Shown here one piece after another: positions 38,440 to 50,158 of a stretch of 64,000 nucleotides of DNA. Made by a program: the position numbers and the translations under genes. Position 1 is the stretch's first letter. Each line of letters opens with the position of its first letter. Under the pieces are notes generated by a model. It was not told the origin of the DNA. It was given only the letters and a program-made list of their open reading frames with translations, and searched no databases. The stretch comes from Serilophus lunatus (taxonomy: Eukaryota; Chordata; Aves; Passeriformes; Eurylaimidae), in NCBI GenBank assembly GCA_013399895.1, contig VXBA01000127.1, positions 751,148 through 815,147 on the forward strand, read 5' to 3'.

Positions 38440-39418
38440 ATTACACAGAATTAATAAGGTTGGAAAAGACCATGGAGATCATCAAGTCCAACCTTTACCT
38501 AGGTTAACAACCTACCCAACATCAGTCTAACATCTATACCATCTAAACCATTTTAACCATCTAAACCATACCACTAAGTTCATCATCCAACCTATCCTTA
38601 AACACATCCAAGGACAGTGACTCCACCACCTCCCTAGGAAGCCCATTCCAGTGGGAGATCACTCTCACTGTGAAAAAGTTCCTCCAACCTAAACCTCCCC
38701 TGACGCAGCCTAAGACTGTGTCCTCTCGTCCTGTCACTGGGAGCCTGAGAGAAGGGACCTACCCCCGCCTGGCTACAGCCTCCTTTCAGATAGTTATAGA
38801 CAGCAATAAGGTCACTCCTGAGCCTCCTCTTCTCCAGGCTGAACAATCCCAACTCCCTCAGCCATTCCTCATAGGGCTTGTGCTCCAGCCCCTTCACCAT
38901 CCTCGTTGCCCTTCTCTGGACACATTCCAGCAACTCAGTATCCTTCTTAAACTGAGGGGCCCAGAACTGGACACAGTACTCGAGCTGTGGCCTGACCAGT
39001 GCCAAGTATGAGGGAAGAATAACTTCCCTGGTCCTACTGACAACACTATTCTTGATGCAGGCCAGGATGCCATTGGCCTTCTTGGCCACCTGGGCACACT
39101 GCTGGCTCATATTCAGCTTCCTATCAACCAGCACCCCCAAGTCCCTCTCTGCCTGGGCATCCTCCAGCCACACCGACCCCAGCCTATAACTCTGCATGGG
39201 GTTATTGCTGCCAAAGTGTAAAACCCGGCACTTGGATTTATTAAACCTCATGCTATTGGACTCAGCCCATCTATCCAGCCTGTCAAGGTCTCTCTGCGGA
39301 GCCCTCCTTCCCTCTAACAGATCGACACTCATTCCAAGCTTGGTGTCATCCACAAACTTACTAATAATGGATTCCATCCCCTCATCCAGATCATCAATAA
39401 AGATGATGCTACACAGCA
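38440..39418 (-). mobile_element. CR1 LINE, relatively well-preserved 3' fragment
   Basis: On the minus strand this is the last kilobase of a CR1. It opens within the reverse transcriptase just before motif C, runs through the ORF2 C-terminus and 3' UTR, and ends at the low-coordinate side in a direct repeat of 'ttacacagaa', the reverse of the CR1 3' tail. The 3' UTR includes a small internal reiteration of 'ccatctaaacca'-like text near 38540. It is the least diverged CR1 in the window, with a long open frame still present. The wording of the 3' end differs from the copy at 61.3 kb, so the two belong to different CR1 subfamilies. The 5' truncation point is about 39418. Confidence 0.94.
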
Positions 39419-39437
39419 GGTCAATGATGGAGAGCAC
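38634..39437 (-). pseudogene. CR1 ORF2 reverse transcriptase C-terminal part
   Basis: A 267-codon open frame covers the end of the CR1 ORF2 protein, an endonuclease-reverse transcriptase that copies the element's RNA at a nicked chromosomal site. The CR1-derived part begins around FIDDLDEGMESIISKF. It shows motif C as FVDD rather than the usual F/YADD: both catalytic Asp residues are present but Ala is replaced by Val. Further on are LDRLDRWAESNSMRFNKSKC and AERDLGVLVDRKLNMSQQCA, all typical of CR1, then VRPQLEYCVQFWAP and LFSLEKRRLRSDLIAVYNYL. The last about 17 residues (after GRFRLEE) are out of frame relative to the family, showing a small deletion near 38680. The first dozen codons at the high-coordinate end come from flanking DNA. 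Endonuclease and most palm motifs are absent, so it is not functional. Confidence 0.92.
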
Positions 39438-42400
39438 ATATCTCTGATCTGGATTGTTCTTGCTCCTGAACTCTCAACCTCGCACCAACAAGAGTCTTTC
39501 CACCCTTAGTGTTAGGTCTTAAAATAAACAACGTGGTAGTATCCCATATGTGGTCCCTGAATTAGTACAGAATGGAAGCTGGTTTTACAATCTCTTACAT
39601 TGTTTCCCTGCTGTTGCTGTCACTTTTCAGCAAGATACCCCAGACAGCAGTCTGGCTCAGCAATGACAATTTCAATTAAAAACATTTGTTTTCACATCCT
39701 CCTAACAGTTTCCACATGTTGAGAAGTGCTTGCTCTCCCTGTGTGAATTTGGGGCATAGGACAGGGAACATATCATGTATGTTTCTCTCTATATGGAAAA
39801 CTCAATTCCATCATGGCTTCCTTTGATCTCAGGCTGTAGCAGAGCCAGGGTGTTGCAGTGTTGTATATCTCACAGTGATAATGGGGGTTTATTTTCTCTA
39901 ATCAAATGCTCCCTAATTAGTGTTTTTCTATCCTAGAAACAAAAACAACTAACATACAAACAAAAAGGGAACATTGTGTGAAGGAATAAGTTTGTTTGCT
40001 ATGATATCCAGCCACTAAATATGCTGTTACTAGCTTGCAGATCATATTTCTGCAACATCTGGGTTAAGTACACTTTATGTTGGTGTATATAGATTTAAAT
40101 AAGTTGAGGCATTTTAATGTCCTGACATTGCAAAGTAAACACATTTTTTCTTCCAGCTGTTTGAGAGGATTTTTTTTCGGATCAATACACTAGAGTTAAG
40201 AAAAAAATTGTGATATGCTGCAAATGTGTACATTGACTGGCCTTGGAGAAAGGGCAAATAGTTTTTAGGAAAATTATGGGTTTTACCCATTAGCAATATA
40301 ATCCTCTTCCTCCAAAAAGCCTGTTTCTCTGACAGTACCAAGCCTACTGTTTCACAAAAGTCACAGCAATCAGCAAAAAGATCAGGACCTGGTCCACATT
40401 TGAAAATGATATGTAAATATATTCATGTTTGATGCAAGAGGCATGCAAAACTATCTTGGCATTTTTGATCTTGGAGGAAACAACACTCACCAGCAGTGGT
40501 TAAAACCTATCCTGAGGTGAGTCAACAACTTGGTCTCTTCCTTTTGCAGAATCGTTTGATAATTTTTTATGTGCCTCAGTTCTATAGATACTTCCCTACT
40601 TAATTTAAAAGCTCCTCTGGTGCTTATTATTAATTGTATGTAAACAGTTCCCTTAAAACAACTATTTCTTGGGACCTGAGTACCTACCTTTTTCCCTAAA
40701 GCTATGCAGCAGGTAGTTGCTTAAATTCCTTGAGAATGACAAAAAGCTAGATACATTCAGGTCTACCTTGACCTTGTCATAATACTTCTCACCCTGTATG
40801 CAAAGGTCTAGCAGCTGGAACACTCATCCAGAGTGGGAGAAACTGAAAAAGAATGATCAAAAAGCCCAAGGGAAGCTCAGCTGAGAGCATGGCCCTGTCC
40901 AGTCATCACTGGGGCAGACAGAGAAGTCTGATGAGGTGATGATTTCCTGCTCATATTGCCCTTGTTCCTTGTATAACTCTGTGTCTTCTGCATTCCTGTC
41001 TGGAAAATGGACGACCATGGCTCTGATCATCCCAGGGTAGTACTGGTGGGTGTCTATTCTCAGGAGGGGTACAGGCAGGTGCATCCATGACCTGACAGAG
41101 AAGCTCAGTATCCCTGTAGTTTTTTTGTACTCTCAATGAAAGGATTAAATATTTACCAGAAATAGATTTCAAGTGCTTTATTTCCTTGTGTGAGCAATGC
41201 ATGAGAAGTACTTTCCAAGTGTTTCGGGAGCTGTGTTGGGTAGAAAGACTGTCCCCTCTCACTGAGCACTAGGAGCCTCAGCTACTTCTGAGACATACTT
41301 AAGCCAGGCATCCAAACCCAGCAGACCATAGAAAATCATGTTCTTTTCCTCTATTGCATCAACAAGAAGCCCAGGCACTGTGTTCCCTGTCTGTGTGAGT
41401 GCAGTAACCATTGTAACGAGCTGACTATAATTTAAAATACATACTTCTGGTTAGATTTTATGTCATATGACCAGACTGCCTTCCTGTTTCAGGAGAACAC
41501 TGTGCTCTTAGCAAAGAAAATGGAATTGGTGGCTTGGAAAGGCCAAAACCAGATGATGGGAATGGGATGAGCAAGTAGGATATGGAAGACAGCAGAGGCT
41601 GGCTATACTTCAAGGAATGCTGAAGAATGGCACAAAGTGGTAGATGTGAAAAAGAGAAAAGATAAAGAGATTTCCTCAAAAGACAACTTTAGACAACCAG
41701 CAATTCAAGGAGGCAAAATGGATACTTAAGTTATACTAAATTTAAAACAACAATAATAAAAATTTTAGAAAAATTATTTACCCTACAAATTCTCTCATAA
41801 ATTTCAGCAAATGCAGTAAGGTTTGCTAATCTCTGTGTAACCATCCTGAGGAAATGCTGTTGCAACCTGAATAAGACCTGACTCATAACATATTCAAAAG
41901 CAAAGGATATTTCCCCAATCAGGAAAGATAAATTAAATAAATACTACCTTTATTTTTTGAACTATTTTTGAAGTCCAGTAAACAGTTCTGGAGTTTTCAC
42001 GCCCAAACACAGCACCTGAACACACATGTCCTATAGCCATTTGGTGTTATTTATTGTGTGGATATTTCTTCATGTTATGTCTTTCTTTCTTCCACTGAAA
42101 AATCAACAAGCTTAAAGCAATACCTATATTACAGAACCTGCTATTTTATGGAACTCATTCTAAGTAGGAGGCTTCCAGAAGCGAGAATAAACAAAAGCAT
42201 CTTTTTGATCAGCTAAATAACATATTCTGCATTAATTAGCACTGGAATTAGGATATGGTAATAGTGCGACTATATGTATGACTGAAGTTTTCCTGTATGT
42301 GGACAGTATAAGGCAGCTGTGCAAGACTTGAGGCTGATTTGACTTTTCATTTACTTCAGTAGCCCCTTGGGAATATCTACCAATCAATAATTGAATGGAT

Positions 42401-43569
42401 TAAAACAAGAGGTCTCTAGAAAGGAAATACTAGAGAAACCTGTTTCAATATATTGATAATATAGCAATTTAATCTTGGCATGAGAGTAAATATATCTGCC
42501 AATTGTCTGAGTAAATAAATTTTTTGTTAGAATTGTTGTTAATTTAACAGAGTTAGGGTCATGCTAAAATCACCTATCTGTCCCAGGATAAGGTGTGCAC
42601 TAAACCAGTTGTCTCACTTAATATTTGAGAGATAGAGGGCATGGTGGACAGTTCCAGAATTGTATCCATCTCAGGTAAGACAGATACACAAAATGCCTGA
42701 GACAAGTGAAATGACCCAGCCATGGAAAGTGCCTTTCTCTTCCATTGTTAGATGGCTATCCTTGCCTAGATAACTAATCAGTAAGTCTAGATAACTAATC
42801 AATAGGCAATCAGAATTAAATAATAATCATCATCACCACTGGTGTCATTGCTGTTACACAAAGTCCAAGAGGTGGAGTAGAGATACACATCATCTGTGAT
42901 GGGGAGAATTTAGCTCCTGCTTAAACGGGCAACAGAGAGAAATGATGATGAATTTATACAAAATGACAACTTCAAATGTCCAACAGGCATCAGAACTACT
43001 TGTCTTCACTGGCCACCTGATGGAACTGACATTGGAAGCCCTGGATGCCTATTGATATGAATCATGCATTGGTCTCTTGAGGTCAGACATCATTGCCAGT
43101 TACCAGGATGATTAATTTGGGCTGTAGGAAAATGGCCTTTAGGTATTCATAAAACAAGAGTTTTCAGATGCCAAGTGATTCAGTGAACGACATCTCTCCT
43201 GGTCATCATAGTGGTCCTCCGTGTTTGTATAGAGAAATCTGGACTAAGGAAGGAGCTAGAAAAGAGATGTTACACTACACAAGATTGAAACCTCTGTTTT
43301 TCTGGTAAATGCCTAGAACTCAAGTTGGTAGTTCCAAAAATTCTGATCAATTTGAACTCTCTCTTAGAGACCTGCGTATTTGTCTTCAAGCATTGATTAT
43401 ATTTTGGTTTTGCAGTAGAGAAGATCATTCTCTGGAGGGTGGTTGTGGTAAGAAATGAAGATACTTCTTTTTCATGTTATCCAAGAGTGTGTTATATTGC
43501 TAGCATTGTAGAACCAAAGAAGACATGTGAGTGGTCACTCATGTCCGCTGGGGCATGTCCATCCTCAAC
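39419..43569. other. Unique AT-rich non-coding sequence
   Basis: No gene or larger repeat is recognised. The longest frame is 103 codons (40951-41262, minus strand) without domains. A 15-bp sequence duplicated with a 21-bp period at 42766-42801 is listed separately. Confidence 0.55.
42766..42801. repeat. Short direct repeat, 21-bp period
   Basis: ctagataactaatca occurs at 42766-42780 and again at 42787-42801, separated by 6 bases. It is a local duplication of no evident function. Confidence 0.9.
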
Positions 43570-43597
43570 ATCTTGTGATGTTTCATCATCACAAGAT
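43570..43597. repeat. Perfect hairpin, 11-bp arms
   Basis: atcttgtgatg (43570-43580) and catcacaagat (43587-43597) are exact reverse complements around the 6-base loop tttcat. The stem is too short for a typical pre-miRNA of about 60-80 bases. I see no transcription signals next to it. Confidence 0.9.
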
Positions 43598-46500
43598 AGA
43601 AAGAGGCTGACTTGTCCAGCAGGATCTGAACAGAATTTTAAGAGTGAGTAAAATCAACATTAGCTTTTTCTGTATTGACAGAGAAATGTGGAAACCAATG
43701 CCAGAGCTGCCCTCAGCAAAGACACCATCAAAGGCAGGAAAAGGATGAAATTGTGAATGCACTCTAGATCAATAAGAAACTCATTTTATCTTGTTAGTGT
43801 GCCACAGAACTGATGATTTTCCTTTAGTTTCAAGACTGAGTCAGGCTGGAAAAGCCAGAAAATATGGTACTCTGTAATCTTTTGTAAGAATTGCCTCCTT
43901 ACGACACTCTGGTACATAATGGTACTTGCTGCTCATTTTCCCTTGTAGTTTGATTTGTGGGGATTTTAAAATGTCAAAACAAAATTTACCCACTTTTTAC
44001 ATACTCATAAATCCAAATAAATAATAAAATAAAATTGGGCCATTTATTCAGTCACTTTTTGGTGTATAACCGCATTTTAAAAAAGTATAGGCTTAGCTGC
44101 AGGTTAAGCAATCTTTCAGCATTATGTTTCTAATCTGTCAATCTGATCGGAGTTAAAGGATTCCTATTCTGATTTTTCCATCAAAACACAACACTTATTC
44201 AGCAATAAATGTAGTTTAAGCTGCCCTACAGACAGTATGCATCTCTACTTCTCCATTGTTCTTACCTCAAAAAGTTGCCAGCTGAATGGACCCTGATATC
44301 AGGCACTTCAAAGGTCACTGAATGGGCTCAGTATAGAGGATTTGGCAGCAAAAACACTGACAGATTCTGGGGCAAATATGTGTCAGGGATGAATCTCGTT
44401 CCACCTTTATGATCATGAAAATCATCCTACATTTTCATTTATGTGTAAACCAAGGATAATACGTCCTTAGTATTGCCTTAGGCCTCATATCTTCTTTACA
44501 AGATCCCTTTTCAGTGCTGAAGTAGATAAATAAATTAAAAATTCCTGATTTTATCTTTAAGTCTGAGGCAGCTCTGCCCTGTTCTGCATTTCAGACTTCA
44601 TCACATTCTCAAAACCATTCTTTCTTTCACCACTGCTGGTTACATTGATGCATTTTCTCTCTCTCTCCCCCTCATTGATACATTCACTCTCTTTTTGCTC
44701 TCACAGTTTTCCATAACAAGCCTCCAACAAGAAAAACTTACTGGCTCCAGTTGCCTGAACACTGTGGAAGCAAAATTAATGGCAACATCACAGTTTGCAA
44801 GGACTTAAGTTGTCGTTGTTAGAAATGCATTATAGATGATCTGTAGTACTTAGAGCTCTATGAGGCAGCAGACTCTAGTGAGTTACTTACTGCTCAAAGG
44901 AAAATCTCATTTCTTAAATCACACCAGCTGAAACAAACCTAAAATGCTGCAAATATTCAAGCTGACTGCTTTCATTTGTTCACTGTTTTAGTCTTCTTTT
45001 AGTTTGCTTTCTTTTTTGTTTTGTTTAGGAAACAGAAACACTTCAACTTCTTTTGAAGGTTAAAACTACATGCAGAAGATGTTCCAGCAGAAATAACCAG
45101 AGCAATTATTTGCCTTGGTATATCTAGTTGAGAAACCTGGAGAAATAAATATCCTAGCAATATTCCTGAGAGTAAAGAAACGGTAGAATTTTTTTTATTT
45201 TCTGAGTTTGGTATAAGCAATTCAGCTGTTATTTCTAGGTGATTGTGAAAAAGCCAGACCACCAACATTTAAACAGCTAAGAAGATTTTACAATAAGAGC
45301 CATAGAAAAACCTTTTTTTGGAAAAGTCCTTCCATGAAGAAGACATGAAAAAATTTTGATAACTCCTTCAGAAGGAGTTTAAACAACTACAATGGGAAAT
45401 TGACTACTGTCTAATGTACATTTGTAAATCTTAAAAACATAGATTGTAGTTGTATAAGTTGTTACAACTTTATCTCAAAATTTTTTTCTCCTAAAATGGT
45501 AATGAGTGCTGTACATGCACATATGAAATTAGCTGATGTTTCAGTGTATTTTTCCAGAAAGTGGCCTTTTCTAATGACTGAGATTTCCCTTTCCATACTT
45601 GCTACTGAAGCCTACCAAGTAACATAATCTGCTGTCCTTACTTGTGCTGCATAGTACTTAGTAACACCCAGTACATCTAAGTTGGAAAGAGCAGAAATTG
45701 GCTTAGAACCAGAAATGCATCTAAGAGCATATTTGCACAGCTCACTGTAGTCTTGTTTGTCCTCTGACTTCAATGATCTAGCTGCATCCCCCATCACTGC
45801 AATGGCCCAGGGAGACAGTGAGCATGCTTGAGCATCCTTTGTGGGACCTAAGTGATATGGGTGCTGGAGTGCCACATGGGTGTAAATAGTTTGCTCAGAG
45901 CTTGACTGAAATTTTCTGTATTCCATCTTACAATGGAGGCAGACCCTTGCCCTCCACAGGGGGAAACCACCTGCGATGACAATAGCCATGCTACAAAATT
46001 TCTGCTGCGTCTTCAGCAACCTCCGGACGCGGGACCAAGCTTAATCAGGTCTAGATATCCAAATGTGAGTATGAAATCATCCTCGTCATCACCTGCACAA
46101 AAGTCTCTAGACATACTTTTTGGCTTGGCTTTCAGAAAATTAGAATACTTTCAAACTTTTCTGATTTTGGAGGGAGCAACAGTTGAGAATACAGTCTAGC
46201 ATTCTTTTCAAGGAAACTATAAAGAGAAAAAGAGAAAAAAAAATTAACAATTTAGGGCCTGCTAGAGCTGTAAAAAGGAAAGTTAGCTTATAAAGAAAAA
46301 GCTCAGACTTCCAAAAATATGACTTTACGACACCTGTTTACATTTAGGCAACTAAGCTTAAATGAAAAAAAAAATATCGCTGGGGCAGGTAGTAGAAAAC
46401 ATGAAGCATGTGGAATTTATCTCATCCACCAGGAGTCCATGGAAAAGTTAAACATCTGCTAAGAGCTTATCATTTAGGCTCCTGCTATAGCAGGCAGTCA

Positions 46501-49500
46501 TATCTTCCAGAGGACTCCACATTCCTCATATATTAGGTACCTACTTTTACATGGCAGAAGCTGTTTGAAAGTGTCTTTATTTCTTTGTTGACTATAAAGA
46601 AAATTTAAATAATTTGGTTTCATTTGAAGCCTGCTGTTTATCAGTTCTAGATAGACAAAACAGAAAAATATAAAACTTAGAAAATATGTACATAGATAGA
46701 AAAAACAATTGATAGAAATATGTAAATACACAGAAATACAAGACATTTAGACAAAATGAATTCTATGTAAAGGGTCTTTATGTAAATACAGTTCTTAAAT
46801 ATATTCAAATTTAAGAATAGAACAAAGAAGACATAGGTGAACTACTAAAAAAGAACTATTTTAAAATTATTTATTCAGCAAACAGGAACCTTACATTTAA
46901 GCAATCCACTGACCTCTCCATTTATGTATGGCCTTCTTCTTATATAAAGAAGAAGATAGTCAACAAATTTTCACTATGGTTTTGGATTATGTTTGATTTT
47001 TGATTCTTGGTAATTTTTTGACCCTGAGTCACTAATTGCACAGCAAAGACAAACTGAAAGTAATCTTTAACTGATCTAACAGAATTGTTTAGCAGTGGTA
47101 TTTTCACGACAACTAAAAAGTCTACCTGTGCCTTGGAAGAAAGCAATTGGAACTATCCAACAACACTAAAGGAGTCAAATTACCCATCAAGATTTTTTTT
47201 TTCCTGATCCATTGAAGTGCAGGAACATAATCTCTGTGACTTGCCCTTCTGCAGATAATGTATAGGCTCACTCATTTAAGGATGTACTGACGTTAAATAT
47301 TTGCATGGCACCTTGATCCTGTCTTGATATAAAAGTGCTGTGGTTCTCCATGTGCAACATATTTTAGCAAGATACCAAGGAAAACATAGTTTCACCATAT
47401 CCTGTAACAGTGGCTGCCTCTGCCTTCCGTGAATCTAAAGAGCAGTCTTTTCAGCAAATTATGCAGTTGTAAGATAAAATAGGTGGTGGTCAAACTCCTA
47501 CGGACCCTTTACATGAACTGTTTTATGTGATGAATCAAAGACAAGAATCTATACTGACTAAGACAGAAGAATTTCATATAAATGTATAAATGTTAGGTAG
47601 TCACAGAGAGAAAAGCTTATGTTTAACAAACATGATGTAAAGAAAAACATCTGGAGACTTCTGATTCCTGAACAGTACACATATTATAGCTAACTATAAA
47701 TAACCATGAAAAAAGAATATCTCAGTTGCCAATATTTTTCTCTGCTGGTATCAAATGAAATTCATTTGGTATCAGCTGGAGTTTTTATAGTGTTAATGGA
47801 AGTTATTTGCAGTTATCACGTCAGCCCATAAGTATACAAAGGCAGCAATTTTGCTGGCAATCTGGAGATCAGTTTGTATGTAGGGGGTATACTTTAGACT
47901 GTTTCTGCAATGCAAGCTTTTATCTTAATAAATGTAGTGAATCATAAATAAAAAGGAAATGATAAAAAAGGAACATTCAGCTGGGGCTAAGTTAGATTTG
48001 GAAATATTTCATAATATGAAGGGCTGAACTCACAAACACGTTGTCCAGTAAGCCCTATGCTCAATGGAGAACCAATGTACCCGGTAACTAAACATAATTG
48101 GTATTTTCCTTACAATAAGTCTTCTGATATTTCTTTAACATATGACATGAGATAAAAACTAGTCAAATTCTGCTGGGCTGCACAATATACATAGAATTAC
48201 AGTTCTTTTTAATAAACTCATGAATTTTAACACATAGAAGACTGCCAAATGATTAAGTAATCTAATAAATAAGGAAAAATTTAACTCTGTTTTTTATAGC
48301 TCTCCAAATTCTATCAGCAATGCCAGTTTTTAGTTGTGATATGTTGATTAGTACTTCAATACACTTTGTTAAGAGGTAAATTAATTCACTGAAATTAAGC
48401 TTTTGAAAGAGGTTTCATACTTCAAAACTCTGTTACTCAATTTCTCTAATTACAAATTTAATGTTAGCTAGTCAAAATTTATCTAGTGGAATGCGTACAT
48501 AGTGCTTAGAAGTTACAGAACTTTTTTTTACAGCATGCATAGACAATTTGGCTGTGCGAGAAAGTAGGTCTGAGTTCTCAACAGGCAGTGCAGCTGCATT
48601 TTCTTTGATTGCTCAAAAATATCAGTGAATGTTAATGATAATGGCCCTTAAAGATGAACTAAACTTTTTGTAATACTCATCAGTCATTATAGCTATGTGA
48701 GATGCAGACTGCTGTCCTATAGAGTGTTCCCTGGCATCAGGTGCTCCAGATGTCAGACTGGGAGAACAATCAGGGTACACAACAGTTCCATCCATGCTTT
48801 ACTACTAAAATGCCTTTCCATTGAAAATAGATTGAAGTGTGGAAGTAGGCGATACAGACCCAGTTTAATCTTGTTTCATGATTTGGTCTCAACTGGAGTT
48901 TCATCAGACTTGGAAGTGGTCCCATCTCCCATCTTCTGACTGGAGTCCTGTGATGCTTACTGCAGCAGCTGCCTGCTTGTTGCTTATACATTTGTGTAGG
49001 GAGTGTATTTTAATTCCTCTTGTAATTATGAGCAATATTTCTTCATTACGATGCCTGTTATTAGTTCTGATGAAGTAACACAGCCTGCCAAACTGTGTAT
49101 TGACCTTCCATAATTAAGGTAAGTCACGATCAGCTAATGAGATAAACAAAAGCAACTGGCTGTATTTAGAACATACTACTACAGGATTTAACAATGCTTA
49201 ACCACAACATTTGCAGCTTTTTTTTACCACTCAGGTAAAATTTGTGTTATACAAAAGGCACACCCTCTAATTTTGTAAAGAATTAAAATAAAAGGTCAAA
49301 GAAATACAACATTTCAAATGTTTTCCTTATTCAATGAATAAAACTCACTACTCTTTTAGGATGAAATGCAGCAAAACAACAAAAAAATTATATAATCCTA
49401 ACCTGTTACAGATTTTAAGTCTTTTTGGGTTTGAATCCCCAATAATAAATCTGTTTTTATGTAGTCTTCACAATAGTTACAGGGACATAGTTTGGAACCA

Positions 49501-50009
49501 GCTAATAATTTTCTATTTAAGTAACAAAGATTTGTGATGCAACTGTTTGGTTGTACTTCTTTAACGTACTTCTTTACCTGTACAAATAGTTAAACATCAG
49601 CCCACATTCTTTTTGCTGTTCTAGTGAAACAACTGAGTCACAAAACCTACCTGAACTGACAGACAAAGGCAAACTTACAGCTGCTGTATGTAACCAAGAT
49701 GACAAGACCGTTTTTCCTAGCACTACTGAGATTTGGATCTTTATTGCCTTTCCCTTTGGGCAATCAGTTCCGCTTTAGCAAAGAGAGTTCCAAGGATGTT
49801 GAAAAACCAGCATCACCATGACATCTGTACTCACTGCATTCATGACTGTAAGGCAATAGAGAATTAGGATTTTTCTGGTGAGTACAGGTGCTCTCATTTT
49901 CACACTAAAGACCAAGGTGGTAAAGATCACTTTCTGCACTGATATTAAAACAAAGCTATTGAAGTGACTTCCTGAACTACTTTATATGCCAAGTTCCTTG
50001 GCTAGAGGA
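43598..50009. other. Unique AT-rich non-coding sequence
   Basis: No gene is recognised. The longest frame is 135 codons (45612-46019, minus strand); its translation has no domain I know and several scattered Cys. A 19-bp palindrome at 45361 is listed separately. A tRNA T-arm lookalike at 49427 was rejected. Confidence 0.55.
45361..45379. repeat. Perfect 19-bp palindrome
   Basis: aactccttc (45361-45369), a central A, then gaaggagtt (45371-45379). Arms of nine bases are expected now and then by chance in 64 kb. Confidence 0.85.
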
Positions 50010-50158
50010 TATTCTATTCTTCTATTCTATTCTATTCTATTCTATTCTATTCTATTCTATTCTATTCTATTCTATTCTATTCTATTCTATTCTATTCTAT
50101 TCTATTCTATTCTATTCTATTCTATTCTATTCTATTCTATTCTATTCTATTCTATTCT
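50010..50158. repeat. (ATTCT)n pentanucleotide microsatellite
   Basis: A perfect pentanucleotide array fills 50021-50158, about 27.6 units of TCTAT/ATTCT (AGAAT on the other strand). It is preceded by a short interrupted start at 50010-50020, where two bases are missing from the phase. It creates an artificial plus-strand open frame repeating I-L-F-Y-S (49986-50207), which is not a gene. The same motif, ATTCT, is the unit expanded in the human ATXN10 locus in spinocerebellar ataxia 10; such arrays unwind easily. The purity implies a young or recently expanded and probably polymorphic array. An assembler could also have misjudged its length. Confidence 0.98.

Noticed and set aside
38670..39447. 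Plus-strand ORFs of 83 and 113 codons
   Set aside because: They are antisense shadows of the CR1 reverse transcriptase; sequence of this type appears opposite every CR1.
47746..47795. Inverted caaatgaa/ttcatttg with neighbouring 'ggtatca' direct repeats
   Set aside because: Eight-base arms are expected by chance, and there is no supporting context.
49427..49440. tRNA B-box/T-arm lookalike 'gggtttgaatcccc'
   Set aside because: No A-box, anticodon arm or acceptor stem is found upstream at the right spacing, and the loop length is wrong.
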